Below are positions 9,401 through 17,525 of a stretch of DNA of 64,000 nt, piece by piece. Position 1 is the stretch's first letter; each line of letters begins with the position of its first letter. A program made the translations under genes and the position numbers. Where the stretch lies: NCBI RefSeq assembly GCF_000024065.1, contig NC_013174.1:248001-312000 (forward strand), given 5' to 3'. The notes below the pieces were generated by a model. It ran no database searches. It was given only the letters and a program-made list of their open reading frames with translations, and was not told the DNA's origin. The stretch comes from Jonesia denitrificans DSM 20603 (GTDB taxonomy: Bacteria > Actinomycetota > Actinomycetes > Actinomycetales > Cellulomonadaceae).

Positions 9401-10727
9401 CCGTGAACTCGGGGCGAGCCTGGAAATCCTCCTGCGAGTACAACCGGATGGCAATACCTTCAGCCACACGACCACACCTGCCCGAGCGTTGATTGGCGCT
9501 CGCCTGTGAGATCGGTTCAATGGGGAGGCGTTGCACTTTTGTTGTTTTGGAGTACCGCGAAATACGGGCAGTTCCCGGGTCAATCACGTAACGAATACCC
9601 GGGACCGTCAACGAGGTTTCCGCAATATTTGTGGCCAAGACTATGCGTCGGTGACTATGCGACTGGAAAATGCGGTGCTGTTCTGCAGCAGACAACCGGG
9701 CGAACAACGGCACGATTTCGGTGTACCCAGGGTCACGCGGGTCAGTGGCACGCGCACCCAGGTGCGCGGTCAGTGCATCGTGCGCATCGTGAATATCGCG
9801 TTCCCCCGACAGAAACACCAAAATGTCCCCAGGGCCTTCGAGCATGAGTTCGTCAGTGGCCGCACACAGTGAGGTCATGAGATCAGGGTCGTCGTTGCTG
9901 CGGTTCCCTTGACCATCGGCTACACCAAGGGCCTCGCCATCCAACGGGCGGTACCGGATTTCAACCGGGTAGGTGCGCCCTGATACTTCAATGACCGGTG
10001 CTGGCGTTGCCAACCCAGACGCTACCGCGTCAGGGCCACGTTCACCATTCGGGCCAGGTGACGCAAAATGTTCAGCAAACCGGGCGGAATCAATGGTCGC
10101 GGACGTGATGATGACTTTCAGGTCCGGGCGCTGCGGAAGCAGGTTCGTCAGATACCCCAACAAGAAATCAATGTTCAATGATCGTTCATGTGCCTCATCA
10201 ATAATGAGCGTGTCGTATGCGAGTAACTGCGGGTCACGTTGGATTTGCGCGAGCAAAATCCCGTCCGTCATGACCTTGACGAGGGTGTCCTCGCTCGATT
10301 CGTCAGTGAACCGAACCTGATACCCCACGATCTTCCCGATCTGGGTGCCCAGCTCATCGGCGATCCGCTCTGCGACTGACCGTGCAGCGATACGGCGTGG
10401 CTGAGTGTGCCCAATCTGCCCGGCCCGACCCCGGCCTAATTCCAACGCAATTTTTGGGATCTGCGTGGTTTTTCCCGACCCGGTTTCCCCCGCCACAATG
10501 ATCACTTGATGCTCACGTAACGCCTGCGCGATTCGTTCCCGCTGCGCTGACACCGGTAACGACTCCGGGTAGGTGATCGTCCCCACGTCAACACGTGACC
10601 GCTTCTGCGCGCGTTCCGCCAACGCCGCAAGGTTCACGTGAGCGAACGAAGGGTGATCGGTGCGCGGACGCGGCGGGCGTCGGCGGCGAGGAGCGGAATG
10701 AGAACGCGGACTGGACATCATTCCCAT
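6420..10727 (-). CDS. hrpA: DEAH-box ATP-dependent RNA helicase HrpA
   Basis: This large helicase (1435 residues from ATG 10727) unwinds RNA and is implicated in mRNA processing and ribosome rescue in other bacteria. Order of domains: an Arg/Pro-rich N-terminus; the DExH core with Walker A GETGSGKTT (about 80-88) and DEAH (about 177-180); SAT motif; motif VI region NQRSGRCGR; HA2/OB-fold region; and a long DUF3418-type C-terminus. An Ala/Thr/Pro-rich linker lies near codons 1075-1120. A TTG at 10769 could add 14 residues but has no ribosome-binding site. The stretch encoded by about 7220-8600 uses C-ending codons, while both flanks use G/T-ending codons, which is unusual within one gene. Confidence 0.95.
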   Translation of the reverse strand: MGMMSSPRSHSAPRRRRPPRPRTDHPSFAHVNLAALAERAQKRSRVDVGTITYPESLPVSAQRERIAQALREHQVIIVAGETGSGKTTQIPKIALELGRGRAGQIGHTQPRRIAARSVAERIADELGTQIGKIVGYQVRFTDESSEDTLVKVMTDGILLAQIQRDPQLLAYDTLIIDEAHERSLNIDFLLGYLTNLLPQRPDLKVIITSATIDSARFAEHFASPGPNGERGPDAVASGLATPAPVIEVSGRTYPVEIRYRPLDGEALGVADGQGNRSNDDPDLMTSLCAATDELMLEGPGDILVFLSGERDIHDAHDALTAHLGARATDPRDPGYTEIVPLFARLSAAEQHRIFQSHSHRRIVLATNIAETSLTVPGIRYVIDPGTARISRYSKTTKVQRLPIEPISQASANQRSGRCGRVAEGIAIRLYSQEDFQARPEFTEPEILRTSLASVILHMVSVGVVRTPDDIASFPFVDPPDTKAVRDGVALLQELSALSSGKRGTTLTPVGRQLAALPIDPRLARMIVEANRRGVAGEVLIIAAALSIQDPRERPAEVRDEADTCHRRFVEGRSDFLTYLNMWEYVRSQQKALSSSAFRRMCRREYLNFLRIREWQDVVSQLRDMARPLGITVTHRSAQPVGDALTTSEDTSVDTRFVWDGEAIHRSILAGLLSQIGMQESTDVSATRKGKDAAQDRRAARMARNEYLGSRGTKFAIFPGSSLSRKPPTWVMAAQLVETSRLWARDVAAIEPEWAEELAQGIVKRTYSDPAWSTKRGAAMVREKVMLYGVPIVTERPILYSHVDRDAARDMFIRHALVDGQWTTHHAFWRHNKAVIAEVEEFYARTRATQLEVDDTVLYEFYDARLPDSVVSAAHFDRWWKDTRKTEPTLLDLHRDDLLPAVDDEQVDALYPTSWPQGDLTFPITYSYTPGHSTDGLTVHIPIEVLNRVEAGGFDWLVPGLLTELCIATIKSLPKTWRRQLVPAPDTARAIATWLTERHPSWADLVRGGNHAPQFHAEFTQAAYALRSVDIPADAYTPHTLPPHVRIMFSVEHTVNRGRRTVTEVLDQSPSLEHLQRTLSSHAQEAVASAVHTAVSAALAEARAAATPTPVPTGSTTTPRTPVRAQHHASTSTPPPAPALADSSDIVTDWPTAYPTIPLILDGTGPGGFAVRGYPALAVHPDGVRLDVLAHDAQQATIHGQAVVELVVAATALSTSRISTRWSPRQALVMSTSPYPTTDALITDLQRAAIRSLLPDAGTIRDVDTYRERVVQVRARIEDETYRIAGDVAAALTAVKDLDAAIKQHTSLALLATLNDIRAIRDALIYPGFISRTPPDHVRHLVRYVRAQIHRLDKAVDSVHRDQEVSWRLAEVTRMYDAAVASASASPHGVSEQLADVRWMIEELRVSMYAQQLGTARTVSEKRVLKAITAAAPPPR

Positions 10728-10902
10728 TGTCGCAGGGACCAACCACCTTGCGCATGGCCTTTTCGCCAACCGCAGATGTGAGGAGAACCTCTCTTTTCCC
10801 CCCTGCCCAGGACGTCCCCTTCCTGCCTAGGCTTGCTTCAGACGCACTGAATGGGGGAATCCCGCGCCCCCAGCGTGCACGACGAAGAATTGAGGAGTGT
10901 CC

Positions 10903-12558
10903 ATGGCTCGCCGCCGTGCCCGACTGATCCCCGCCGCCACCATCCTTGTTGGTGCCCTTCTCGCCGCCACCGGGTGCGCGGCTGATGCGCCCCCCGTCGA
11001 ACGTGACGTCGTGTTCGCGATCGCCGGTGGCAACCTCGAAAACGGGCACATGGACCCGCACTCCAGCCAACTTGACGTGTCCGCCTACGTGCAACGCAAC
11101 GTCTTCGATTCCCTTCTCGCGCTGGACCCCGACACCGGAGAGTTTGTGCCCTGGCTCGCCACCGCCTGGGACATTTCCGAGGACGGCCTTACTTACACGT
11201 TCACCCTGCGTGAGGACGTCACCTTCCATGATGGGGAACCGTTCAACGCTGACGCTGTTGTCGCAAACTTCGAGCACATCGCCGCACCCGAAACAGCTTC
11301 TGCCCAAGCACTTGCCATGATCGGTGGCGACCTGTTCACCGGAGCGAACGCCACCAGCGAGTTTGAGGTGGAACTGACCTTGAGTGAACCCTTCGCTCCT
11401 CTCCTGACCAACCTCACCACGGCGTTCACCGGGTTCTATTCACCCGCAGTGCTGCAGTCCGCCACCCAAGACGACATCAGCGCAGGCGGCCCCGAGGTAT
11501 CCGTGGGTACCGGCCCGTTTGTCCTTGCCCAATACACCCCACAACAAAAACTCGTGTTCACTCCCAACACCGACTACGCGTGGGGGCCACAACTGCGAGA
11601 CGTTGATGGAGAACCCCTAGCAGCACAACCCGACATTGACTCACTGACCGTGCGGATCTTGCCCGAAGAAGCAACCCGTGTTGGTGCGCTGCAATCCGGG
11701 CAAGCAGATGTGTCGGTGGACCTCACCGACAACGCCCTCACCCAACTTGGTGACCTCCCCGTCCACTCCGTCGCCAGCCCTGGCCTGCCCTACAGTGCAA
11801 TCCTCAACTGGTCCCATGGTCCCCTGTCTGACGGTAAAGTCCGTCAAGCCATGCAACTGGCCCTTGACCTTGATGCGGCAGTCCCCGCAGCCCTCGGTGA
11901 CTCCTACGAGCGCGTGTGGTCCATCCTCAGCCCCTCCACCGTCAACGCCTACGACCCTGCCCTCGAAGGCACCTGGGAACGTGACCTTGACCGCGCCAAC
12001 ACTCTCCTGGACGACGCAGGATGGGACACCTACGACGACGCCGGGTACCGCACAAAGGACGGGGAACGCCTCACCATTGAATGGCTGTCATGGCTGCCCT
12101 ACCCCGACGAACGCCGCGCCCTGGTCACCTTCCTCGTTGACGACCTCAAAGACGTCGGTATTGAACTCGTTCATGAAGTAGTCGAAGGACCCGAATACCA
12201 GGCCCGCTACTTCACCGAAGAAGACGGCATGATCCTCGACTTCGACGTCACCGACTGGGCATTCGCCTCTCTCGACGCCGACGTTCTTCGCCAACACCTC
12301 CACAGCCAGGGCTACCAAAACGCCACCACCGTTGCCGACGACAACCTCGACGCACTCCTTGTGGACGCCGCAACCGCCACCGACCCACGACAACGCGAGC
12401 AGGTGTACGCCACCATCCAACAGTGGAACGTCGACAACGTCGCCATGATCCCGCTGTACGCACCCCAGTTCACCACCGCGTGGAACACCACCATCACCGG
12501 AATCGCGTTCGACGGATACGGGTGGCCCCTGTTCCACGGGGTGAGCATCGCGGAGTAA
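10903..12558 (+). CDS. Peptide/nickel-type ABC transporter substrate-binding lipoprotein
   Basis: This 551-residue secreted lipoprotein belongs to the family 5 binding proteins (DppA/OppA type). The signal peptide begins MARRRARL and the lipobox is ATGC (Cys about residue 25). The mature part shows family landmarks such as DTGEFVPWLATAWD, LREDVTFHDGEPFNADAV and VGTGPFVLA. GAGGAG at 10892-10897 places the start at ATG 10903 rather than at the GTG six bases upstream, which overlaps that site. It is the first gene of a four-gene operon divergent from hrpA. The substrate could be peptides, opines, metals or other small solutes, and nothing in the operon narrows it. Confidence 0.93.
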   Translation: MARRRARLIPAATILVGALLAATGCAADAPPVERDVVFAIAGGNLENGHMDPHSSQLDVSAYVQRNVFDSLLALDPDTGEFVPWLATAWDISEDGLTYTFTLREDVTFHDGEPFNADAVVANFEHIAAPETASAQALAMIGGDLFTGANATSEFEVELTLSEPFAPLLTNLTTAFTGFYSPAVLQSATQDDISAGGPEVSVGTGPFVLAQYTPQQKLVFTPNTDYAWGPQLRDVDGEPLAAQPDIDSLTVRILPEEATRVGALQSGQADVSVDLTDNALTQLGDLPVHSVASPGLPYSAILNWSHGPLSDGKVRQAMQLALDLDAAVPAALGDSYERVWSILSPSTVNAYDPALEGTWERDLDRANTLLDDAGWDTYDDAGYRTKDGERLTIEWLSWLPYPDERRALVTFLVDDLKDVGIELVHEVVEGPEYQARYFTEEDGMILDFDVTDWAFASLDADVLRQHLHSQGYQNATTVADDNLDALLVDAATATDPRQREQVYATIQQWNVDNVAMIPLYAPQFTTAWNTTITGIAFDGYGWPLFHGVSIAE

Positions 12559-12563
12559 CCCCG

Positions 12564-13514
12564 GTGCGCACCCACGCCACCACAACCGCCTGGGTGATCG
12601 CCCGATACCTCGGCAACGCCGTAACAACCCTCCTCGGTGCGATCACCCTGGCATTTGTTGTCCTCACTGCCGTGCCCGGCGACCCCGTTGACGTGATGCT
12701 TGGCCCTCTGTCCTCAGCAACCCCCGAAGCCCGCGCCACCATCCGCGCTGACCTCGGACTCGACCAACCCCTCCACATCCAATACCTCACCTACATCAGC
12801 CGTGTGCTCACCGGCGACCTGGGGATGTCCTACCAACAACACCGACCCGTGGTTGCCATCATCACCGAACAACTCGGTGCCACCCTCGCCCTCGCCGCCG
12901 CAGCCCTCGCCCTCGCCGCCCTCGTCGTATTCGCGGCAGCGTTTGTCACCCGACGAGGCTGGATGCGACGCATCGCCGACACCAGCGAACTCCTCGCCGT
13001 GTCCGCACCAGTGTTTTGGACCTCCCTCATCCTGGCATCAGTGTTCTCCTACCAACTCGGGTGGTTTCCCATCGTGGGAGGAACCGACGCTCAACGCCTC
13101 ATCCTCCCCGCCGTTGCCCTCGCCCTCCCCCTCGCCGGAGTGATGGCTCAAATCCTGCGAACCGGCCTCGATACCGCCGCCACCCAACCCTTCGCACTGA
13201 CCGCCCTCGCGCGAGGCGCATCACCTCACCACCTCACCCGACACCACCTCATGCGCCACGGGTTCGCCGCCACCCTCACCATCACCGGGTACATTGTGGG
13301 CACGCTCATCGGTGGGGCCGTCATCGTGGAAACGATCTTCGCCCGCGGCGGAATAGGCAGGGTCACCCTCGACGCAATCAGCGGCCGCGACCTGCCTGTC
13401 ATCATGGGCGTCGTCATCCTCAGCGGAGTGGCGTTCATCGCCATCAACACCATGGTCGACATCATCGCCCGTATTGTTGACCCCCGCCTCCGTGCCCGGT
13501 CCGCCAATGCGTAA
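12564..13514 (+). CDS. ABC transporter permease, DppB type
   Basis: This 316-residue inner-membrane protein has six predicted transmembrane stretches. It begins with a helix right after RYLGNAVTTLL and has the family segment FVVLTAVPGDPVDVMLG followed by an extracytoplasmic loop containing LGLDQPLHIQYL. The EAA-type loop (TALARGASPHHLTRHHLMRHG) is near residue 220. The start is GTG 12564, 5 bp after the binding-protein stop, with GGAG at about 12552. An upstream extension would read a His/Arg-rich shadow of the previous gene and is rejected. The stop overlaps the next permease by 8 bp. Confidence 0.92.
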   Translation: MRTHATTTAWVIARYLGNAVTTLLGAITLAFVVLTAVPGDPVDVMLGPLSSATPEARATIRADLGLDQPLHIQYLTYISRVLTGDLGMSYQQHRPVVAIITEQLGATLALAAAALALAALVVFAAAFVTRRGWMRRIADTSELLAVSAPVFWTSLILASVFSYQLGWFPIVGGTDAQRLILPAVALALPLAGVMAQILRTGLDTAATQPFALTALARGASPHHLTRHHLMRHGFAATLTITGYIVGTLIGGAVIVETIFARGGIGRVTLDAISGRDLPVIMGVVILSGVAFIAINTMVDIIARIVDPRLRARSANA

Positions 13515-14313
13515 AGTTGGACTCCTCCTCGCCGCCCTCGTCATAGGCTGGGTTCTCCTCGCCATGATCGCCCCAACCCTTCTGACCAGTACCGACCCAC
13601 TTGCAACCGACCCCACCACCGTTCTTGCCCCACCCTCATCCGAGCACTGGTTTGGCACCGACCAATCCGGGCGCGACGTTTATGCGCGTGTTGTGCACGG
13701 CGCACGCGACTCCGTCCTGGTGGGGTTGCGTGCAGTCCTCATCGCCATGATCATCGGTGGTGTCCTGGGAACCGTGGCGGGGCTCGCCCCACGCTGGGTG
13801 GACCGTAGTGTCTCCCGCATCGTCACGATCCTGCTGGCCTTCCCCGAGTTTCTCCTTGCCTTACTCGTTGTTGCAATCCTCGGCAAAGGGCCCCTGCCGG
13901 TCGCACTGGGGGTCACCATCGCGATCATCCCCGCCTATGCGCGCCTCGCCCGCGTCACCGCCCACCAACACCGCACCTCACCCCTTCTTGATGCTGCCAC
14001 CACCCTCGGTGTCCCACGGGTCCGCGCCATCGTCCGCCACGTCCTCCCACCCGTCACCTCCGCGCTCCTTGGGCTCGCGATCATCGGGTTCGGATCAGCG
14101 ATTGTCACGGCCGCAGGGCTCAGCTTCCTCGGACTAGGAATCGCCCCACCAGCCCCCGAATGGGGTGTCATGATGTCCGAGGGGAAAAACCAACTCGCCA
14201 ACGGGTGGTGGATCACCTTCTTCCCCGGTCTTGTGCTTGCTGCGACAGTTGTTGCCATCACGGCACTTGCCCGACCACTGCAGCAAGCCCTTGCCGGGGG
14301 GAGCCCCTCATGA
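13507..14313 (+). CDS. ABC transporter permease, DppC type
   Basis: This 268-residue inner-membrane partner of the preceding permease has an N-terminal hydrophobic segment (VGLLLAALVIGWVLLAM) and the DppC landmark HWFGTDQSGRDVYARVVHGARDS cut as two parts, HWFGTDQSGRD and RVVHGARDS, near residue 45-65. An EAA-like loop (DAATTLGVPRVRAI) lies near residue 160. The start ATG 13507 overlaps the previous gene. Its own stop overlaps the ATG of the ATPase gene by 4 bp, so the three genes are probably translated in a coupled manner. Confidence 0.92.
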   Translation: MRKVGLLLAALVIGWVLLAMIAPTLLTSTDPLATDPTTVLAPPSSEHWFGTDQSGRDVYARVVHGARDSVLVGLRAVLIAMIIGGVLGTVAGLAPRWVDRSVSRIVTILLAFPEFLLALLVVAILGKGPLPVALGVTIAIIPAYARLARVTAHQHRTSPLLDAATTLGVPRVRAIVRHVLPPVTSALLGLAIIGFGSAIVTAAGLSFLGLGIAPPAPEWGVMMSEGKNQLANGWWITFFPGLVLAATVVAITALARPLQQALAGGSPS

Positions 14314-15905
14314 CCGCCACCCCGAACCACACCCCAGGTATCCCGACGCAGGCAGGCGCGACGACTCCTGCACTCACCGTCGAAAACCTCACCATCACAA
14401 GCTCAGACGGGTCCCTCGTAGACGATGTGAGTTTCACGCTGCACCCCGGGGAGTGTGTGGCCTTCATTGGTGAGTCCGGTGCCGGCAAGTCTCTCACCGC
14501 TAAGGCACTCATTGGTTTGCTTCCCACCCCACTTCAGGCACACGGCACCATCACGCTTGGTGACACTGTACTGTCCAACCCCACGCCTGCACCGCAACGA
14601 ACGTGGCGGACCGTCCGGGGGGCGCGCATCGGCTACATCGCTCAAGACGCTCTCGTGTCACTGGACCCGCTGCGCACACTACGCGAGGAAGTGTCCGAGG
14701 CCGCAGCCATCCACACCCCCCGCCGACTCACCCGTCGCGAGCGGGCCACCATTGCCACCGACGCCCTCACCGCTGCTGCATTCCCCACCCCCACCCACTA
14801 CCTCACGGCGCACAGCCACGAACTATCCGGCGGAATGAGACAGCGAGCCCTCATCGCCTCCGGGCTGTCCGCAACCCCTGACATTCTCATCGCTGACGAA
14901 CCTACCACCGCACTTGACCACACCACCCAACGCGCCATCATGGCCCTTTTGCGCACCATCGCTGCACAAGGAACCGCCGTGATCATTGTCAGTCATGACC
15001 TTTCCCTTGTTCGTGACCTCGCTGACACCACCCTCGTGTTCCACAATGGTCGTGTTGTCGAACAGGGACCCACACCCACAATTGCCACCCACCCGAGCAG
15101 TGCGCCGGGGGCAGCACTAGCGGCCGCATCGGCTGTGCCCACGCCACCCGCGCCACCAACGACTGATCCTCACCTCGCCCCCGTGCTCACCCTCACTGGT
15201 GTGAGCAAAACCTTCCATCGTGCCCACAGTGCCCCTACCCGTGCGGTCAACGATGTGTCCTTCACCCTGCGCAAAGGCGTCACCCACGGGCTGCTCGGCG
15301 AATCCGGGTCCGGCAAATCGACCCTCGCCCGCCTCATTTTGGGACTTGACGCCCCCGACCAGCCGCATCGCACTCCTCGGGGCGCTCTTCCAGATGCAGG
15401 CCCAGCCCCCATTGATATTCCTGCTGGAGTGCGGCTGGGCTGGGTGCCACAAGACCCCACCTCCACCATGAACCCGCGTTGGTCCGTGGCGCGGATCCTC
15501 GCTGAAGGCCACAACCCGCGTCGTCCGCGGACCGTACCAACACAGGCGCTGGAACAGTCACTTGCCGATGTGTCCCTCACCTCTGACCTGCTTACCCGTC
15601 GCCCCCATGAACTGTCGGGTGGGCAACGCCAACGTGTTGCGATCGCCCGTGCGTTAGCGGGCAACCCTGATCTTCTCATCTGTGATGAAGCAACATCGGC
15701 GCTTGATGTCACGGTGCAAGCACGCATCTTGGATCTTCTGGACCGGCTACGCACACAACGTGGTCTCGCGATACTGCTCATTACTCACGACATCCGGGTT
15801 GTGGCTCGTCTTGCACACACGGTGTCCGTGCTGCACCGCGGGTCAGTGGTCGATCAGGGTGCGACCGCAGACATTCTTGCCAGCACGCGCTACGCGAGCG
15901 CGTGA
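14310..15905 (+). CDS. Fused two-domain ABC transporter ATPase (DppD-DppF type)
   Basis: This single 531-residue polypeptide carries both nucleotide-binding domains that drive the DppBC-like permease. Domain 1 has Walker A GESGAGKS (about 53), signature LSGGMRQR (about 171) and Walker B ILIADEPTTALD. Domain 2 has Walker A GESGSGKST (about 329), signature LSGGQRQR (about 434) and Walker B LLICDEATSALD. An Ala/Pro/Thr-rich linker around residues 265-295 joins them. The ATG at 14310 overlaps the permease stop. Many peptide transporters encode DppD and DppF as two genes. Fused forms are well known in actinobacteria and proteobacteria (GsiA/YejF type). The operon ends here. Confidence 0.94.
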   Translation: MTATPNHTPGIPTQAGATTPALTVENLTITSSDGSLVDDVSFTLHPGECVAFIGESGAGKSLTAKALIGLLPTPLQAHGTITLGDTVLSNPTPAPQRTWRTVRGARIGYIAQDALVSLDPLRTLREEVSEAAAIHTPRRLTRRERATIATDALTAAAFPTPTHYLTAHSHELSGGMRQRALIASGLSATPDILIADEPTTALDHTTQRAIMALLRTIAAQGTAVIIVSHDLSLVRDLADTTLVFHNGRVVEQGPTPTIATHPSSAPGAALAAASAVPTPPAPPTTDPHLAPVLTLTGVSKTFHRAHSAPTRAVNDVSFTLRKGVTHGLLGESGSGKSTLARLILGLDAPDQPHRTPRGALPDAGPAPIDIPAGVRLGWVPQDPTSTMNPRWSVARILAEGHNPRRPRTVPTQALEQSLADVSLTSDLLTRRPHELSGGQRQRVAIARALAGNPDLLICDEATSALDVTVQARILDLLDRLRTQRGLAILLITHDIRVVARLAHTVSVLHRGSVVDQGATADILASTRYASA

Positions 15906-16020
15906 GCATACGCTCCTGAGTGAAGAGTTGTCAACGCCCCCAGCCCAGTTTGAACCCCCACAGCGTTGTTGACAGGGTGGAAGAGTCATACCACGTGACG
16001 CCACAACGAAGGAGGGAACG

Positions 16021-16674
16021 ATGACAACGGTCACTCAGACAATCACGGTCGATGTTCCACTGAGCCAGGCGTACAACCAGTGGACACAGCTGGAAGACTT
16101 CCCGACATTTATCGACCCTGTCGATGAAGTCATCCAACTCGATGACAAACACAATGAATGGGTCATATCCATTGGCGGAGTCGAACGACGCTACCAGACG
16201 GAAGTGATTCACCAAGAGCCAGATGCCAGGATCGTCTGGACGTCACTCGAGACCCCACGGCATACCGGTGTTGTGGAGTTTCAGGAACGCGCTCCAGAAC
16301 AAACCGAGGTGACGGTGGCATTGGAGTGGGAGCCTGAAGGAGTCATTGAAAACGTAGGTGCCATGTTCGGGCGCGACAGTGCAGCAGTGGACAAAGCACT
16401 CCACAACTTCAAAGACTTCATTGAGGGGCGAGGCGATGCAACTGGTTTATGGCGAGGCACTATCACCCCGAAGAAAGAGCACGCCATGTCTCAACCAACT
16501 AGCCCAGGTCCCGATTCCACCGAGGTTCACGAACCTGCTCAGCCAGAGCGGCCCGTTCACCCCGGACCTCCTGAAGAACCAATTCACCGTGAATTGGATC
16601 CTGAAACGGAAGATGCGCTCCGGGCACAACAAGAACGCCACCTTGATCAGTGGCGGGGTAACCAGCGCGTCTAG
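16021..16674 (+). CDS. SRPBCC family (polyketide cyclase/dehydrase-like) protein with acidic Pro-rich tail
   Basis: This 217-residue cytosolic protein has an AGGAGG-type ribosome-binding site at about 16009-16015. Residues 1 to about 145 look like an SRPBCC/cyclase fold (TITVDVPLSQAYNQWTQLEDFPTF at the N-terminus, read as TITVDVPLSQAYNQW then LEDFPTF, and the closing segment DKALHNFKDFIEGR). The last 60 residues are rich in Pro, Glu and His and look disordered. The ligand and function are unknown. Similar proteins in actinobacteria often sit among general-stress genes. The neighbouring SDR (17526-18431) fits that pattern, but this is inference. Confidence 0.8.
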   Translation: MTTVTQTITVDVPLSQAYNQWTQLEDFPTFIDPVDEVIQLDDKHNEWVISIGGVERRYQTEVIHQEPDARIVWTSLETPRHTGVVEFQERAPEQTEVTVALEWEPEGVIENVGAMFGRDSAAVDKALHNFKDFIEGRGDATGLWRGTITPKKEHAMSQPTSPGPDSTEVHEPAQPERPVHPGPPEEPIHRELDPETEDALRAQQERHLDQWRGNQRV

Positions 16675-16715
16675 AGGGTGTCGGCCACCACAAGACAACG
16701 CGTTTTGTCCCAGAA

Positions 16716-16751
16716 GCGGCGGGGGCGGGTCAGCGAGTTCGCCCCCGCTGC
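16716..16751. terminator. GC-rich stem-loop at the convergent end of the SRPBCC and DUF7882 genes
   Basis: A 12-bp stem (left arm 16716-16727, right arm 16740-16751, one mismatch) with a 12-nt loop lies between the plus-strand SRPBCC gene and the 3' end of a minus-strand gene, partly inside the latter. There is no T-run on either side, so factor-independent termination is plausible but not certain. Confidence 0.4.
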
Positions 16752-17053
16752 GGCTGGGTGGGGGTAGCCGGTGGTTCAGGGGTCACAATGAGCCCGCCAG
16801 CAGAGTTTGCTGTCTGCACAAGGATCCCAATCCAGTCACGATTCATAGCGTTGTCAGATAATCCGTCAAACTCGAACACCATGGGGATGGTATGAGCGAT
16901 CCACAAGGATCGTTCACTATCTCCCTCGCGCCAACTCATGAGAAAGTCCTCATTTCGCCGCATTTTTGCGGTGAGGACGACCCGAAGGTGGGTTAAAGTG
17001 CGGTCGTCAAATTCGTAGTCCAGCGGCGGTGTTCCGTAGCGGAAGCGACCCAT
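16730..17053 (-). CDS. DUF7882 family small protein, downstream copy of a tandem pair
   Basis: This 107-residue protein has no known enzymatic motif. It shares with its upstream neighbour the N-terminal pattern MG.(F/L).Y followed by a DYEF(D/E)DR.L.H segment, then K(M/L)RRNE.F...W and LWI....P..F.F, ending in a Gly-Gly-Leu-Ile turn. These features fit the small actinobacterial DUF7882 family. Members are sometimes mislabelled as DNA ligase-related, but no ligase motif is present. Its ATG directly abuts the TAA of the upstream copy, and GAGGAG lies inside the end of that gene, so the two are co-translated. The C-terminal tail is Pro/Gln/Arg-rich. Confidence 0.78.
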   Translation of the reverse strand: MGRFRYGTPPLDYEFDDRTLTHLRVVLTAKMRRNEDFLMSWREGDSERSLWIAHTIPMVFEFDGLSDNAMNRDWIGILVQTANSAGGLIVTPEPPATPTQPQRGRTR

Positions 17054-17443
17054 TTAGGGCTCCTCGGGGGATGAGGGGGCAGGAGTAAGTGGTGGTAACT
17101 CGTTGTGTGAAGGCAGGTTCGCTGTAGCGCGTTTTTGCGCTATTTGTGCGGCTTCGGCTTCCGTCATGATGATGAGGCCACCAGGAGTATGTGACTGTTC
17201 CGCCATGATTTCGAGCCATGTTTGATTCATTTCCGGTGGTCGTGACCCTGAGAACCGAAAGGTGAGCGGAATCGAGGGCGAGATCCACAAAGAAAAACGT
17301 CCCATACCTGCCGAGGGGTCAGCTTTCCAATTCAGGAAGAAACTCTCGTTTCGACGTAACTTGGAAGCCATGGCGATCTTCACGTGGGCCAATAACCGGT
17401 CCTCAAATTCGTAGTCTTCGCCAGCATATGTCAGATAACCCAT
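17054..17443 (-). CDS. DUF7882 family small protein, upstream copy of a tandem pair
   Basis: This 129-residue paralogue of the following gene starts at the ATG that gives the family N-terminus MGYLTYAGEDYEFEDR. A GTG 30 bp upstream lacks a ribosome-binding site and adds non-conserved residues. It keeps KLRRNESFFLNWK and SLWISPSIPLTFRFSG. After residue 100 it has a longer Ala/Glu/Gln-rich tail than its partner. The function is unknown. The tandem arrangement suggests a recent duplication or a hetero-oligomer. It is divergent from the SDR gene, leaving about 80 bp for promoters of both directions. Confidence 0.78.
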   Translation of the reverse strand: MGYLTYAGEDYEFEDRLLAHVKIAMASKLRRNESFFLNWKADPSAGMGRFSLWISPSIPLTFRFSGSRPPEMNQTWLEIMAEQSHTPGGLIIMTEAEAAQIAQKRATANLPSHNELPPLTPAPSSPEEP

Positions 17444-17525
17444 GGGGTCATTCAACCCCAGTTGTAGGTTCACAACAAGGTGAATTGTTCATGAGCAGCA
17501 ACACACGCAGGGAAGGTGATTGAGC

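Noticed and set aside
10769-10900. TTG start at 10769 for hrpA
   Set aside because: It has no ribosome-binding site, and the ATG at 10727 gives an equally complete protein, so I annotated the shorter form.
15929-15974. TGTCAAC/GTTGACA inverted repeat with TTGACA as a promoter before the SRPBCC gene
   Set aside because: No -10 hexamer lies at suitable spacing from TTGACA, and the seven-bp repeat is short and widely spaced.
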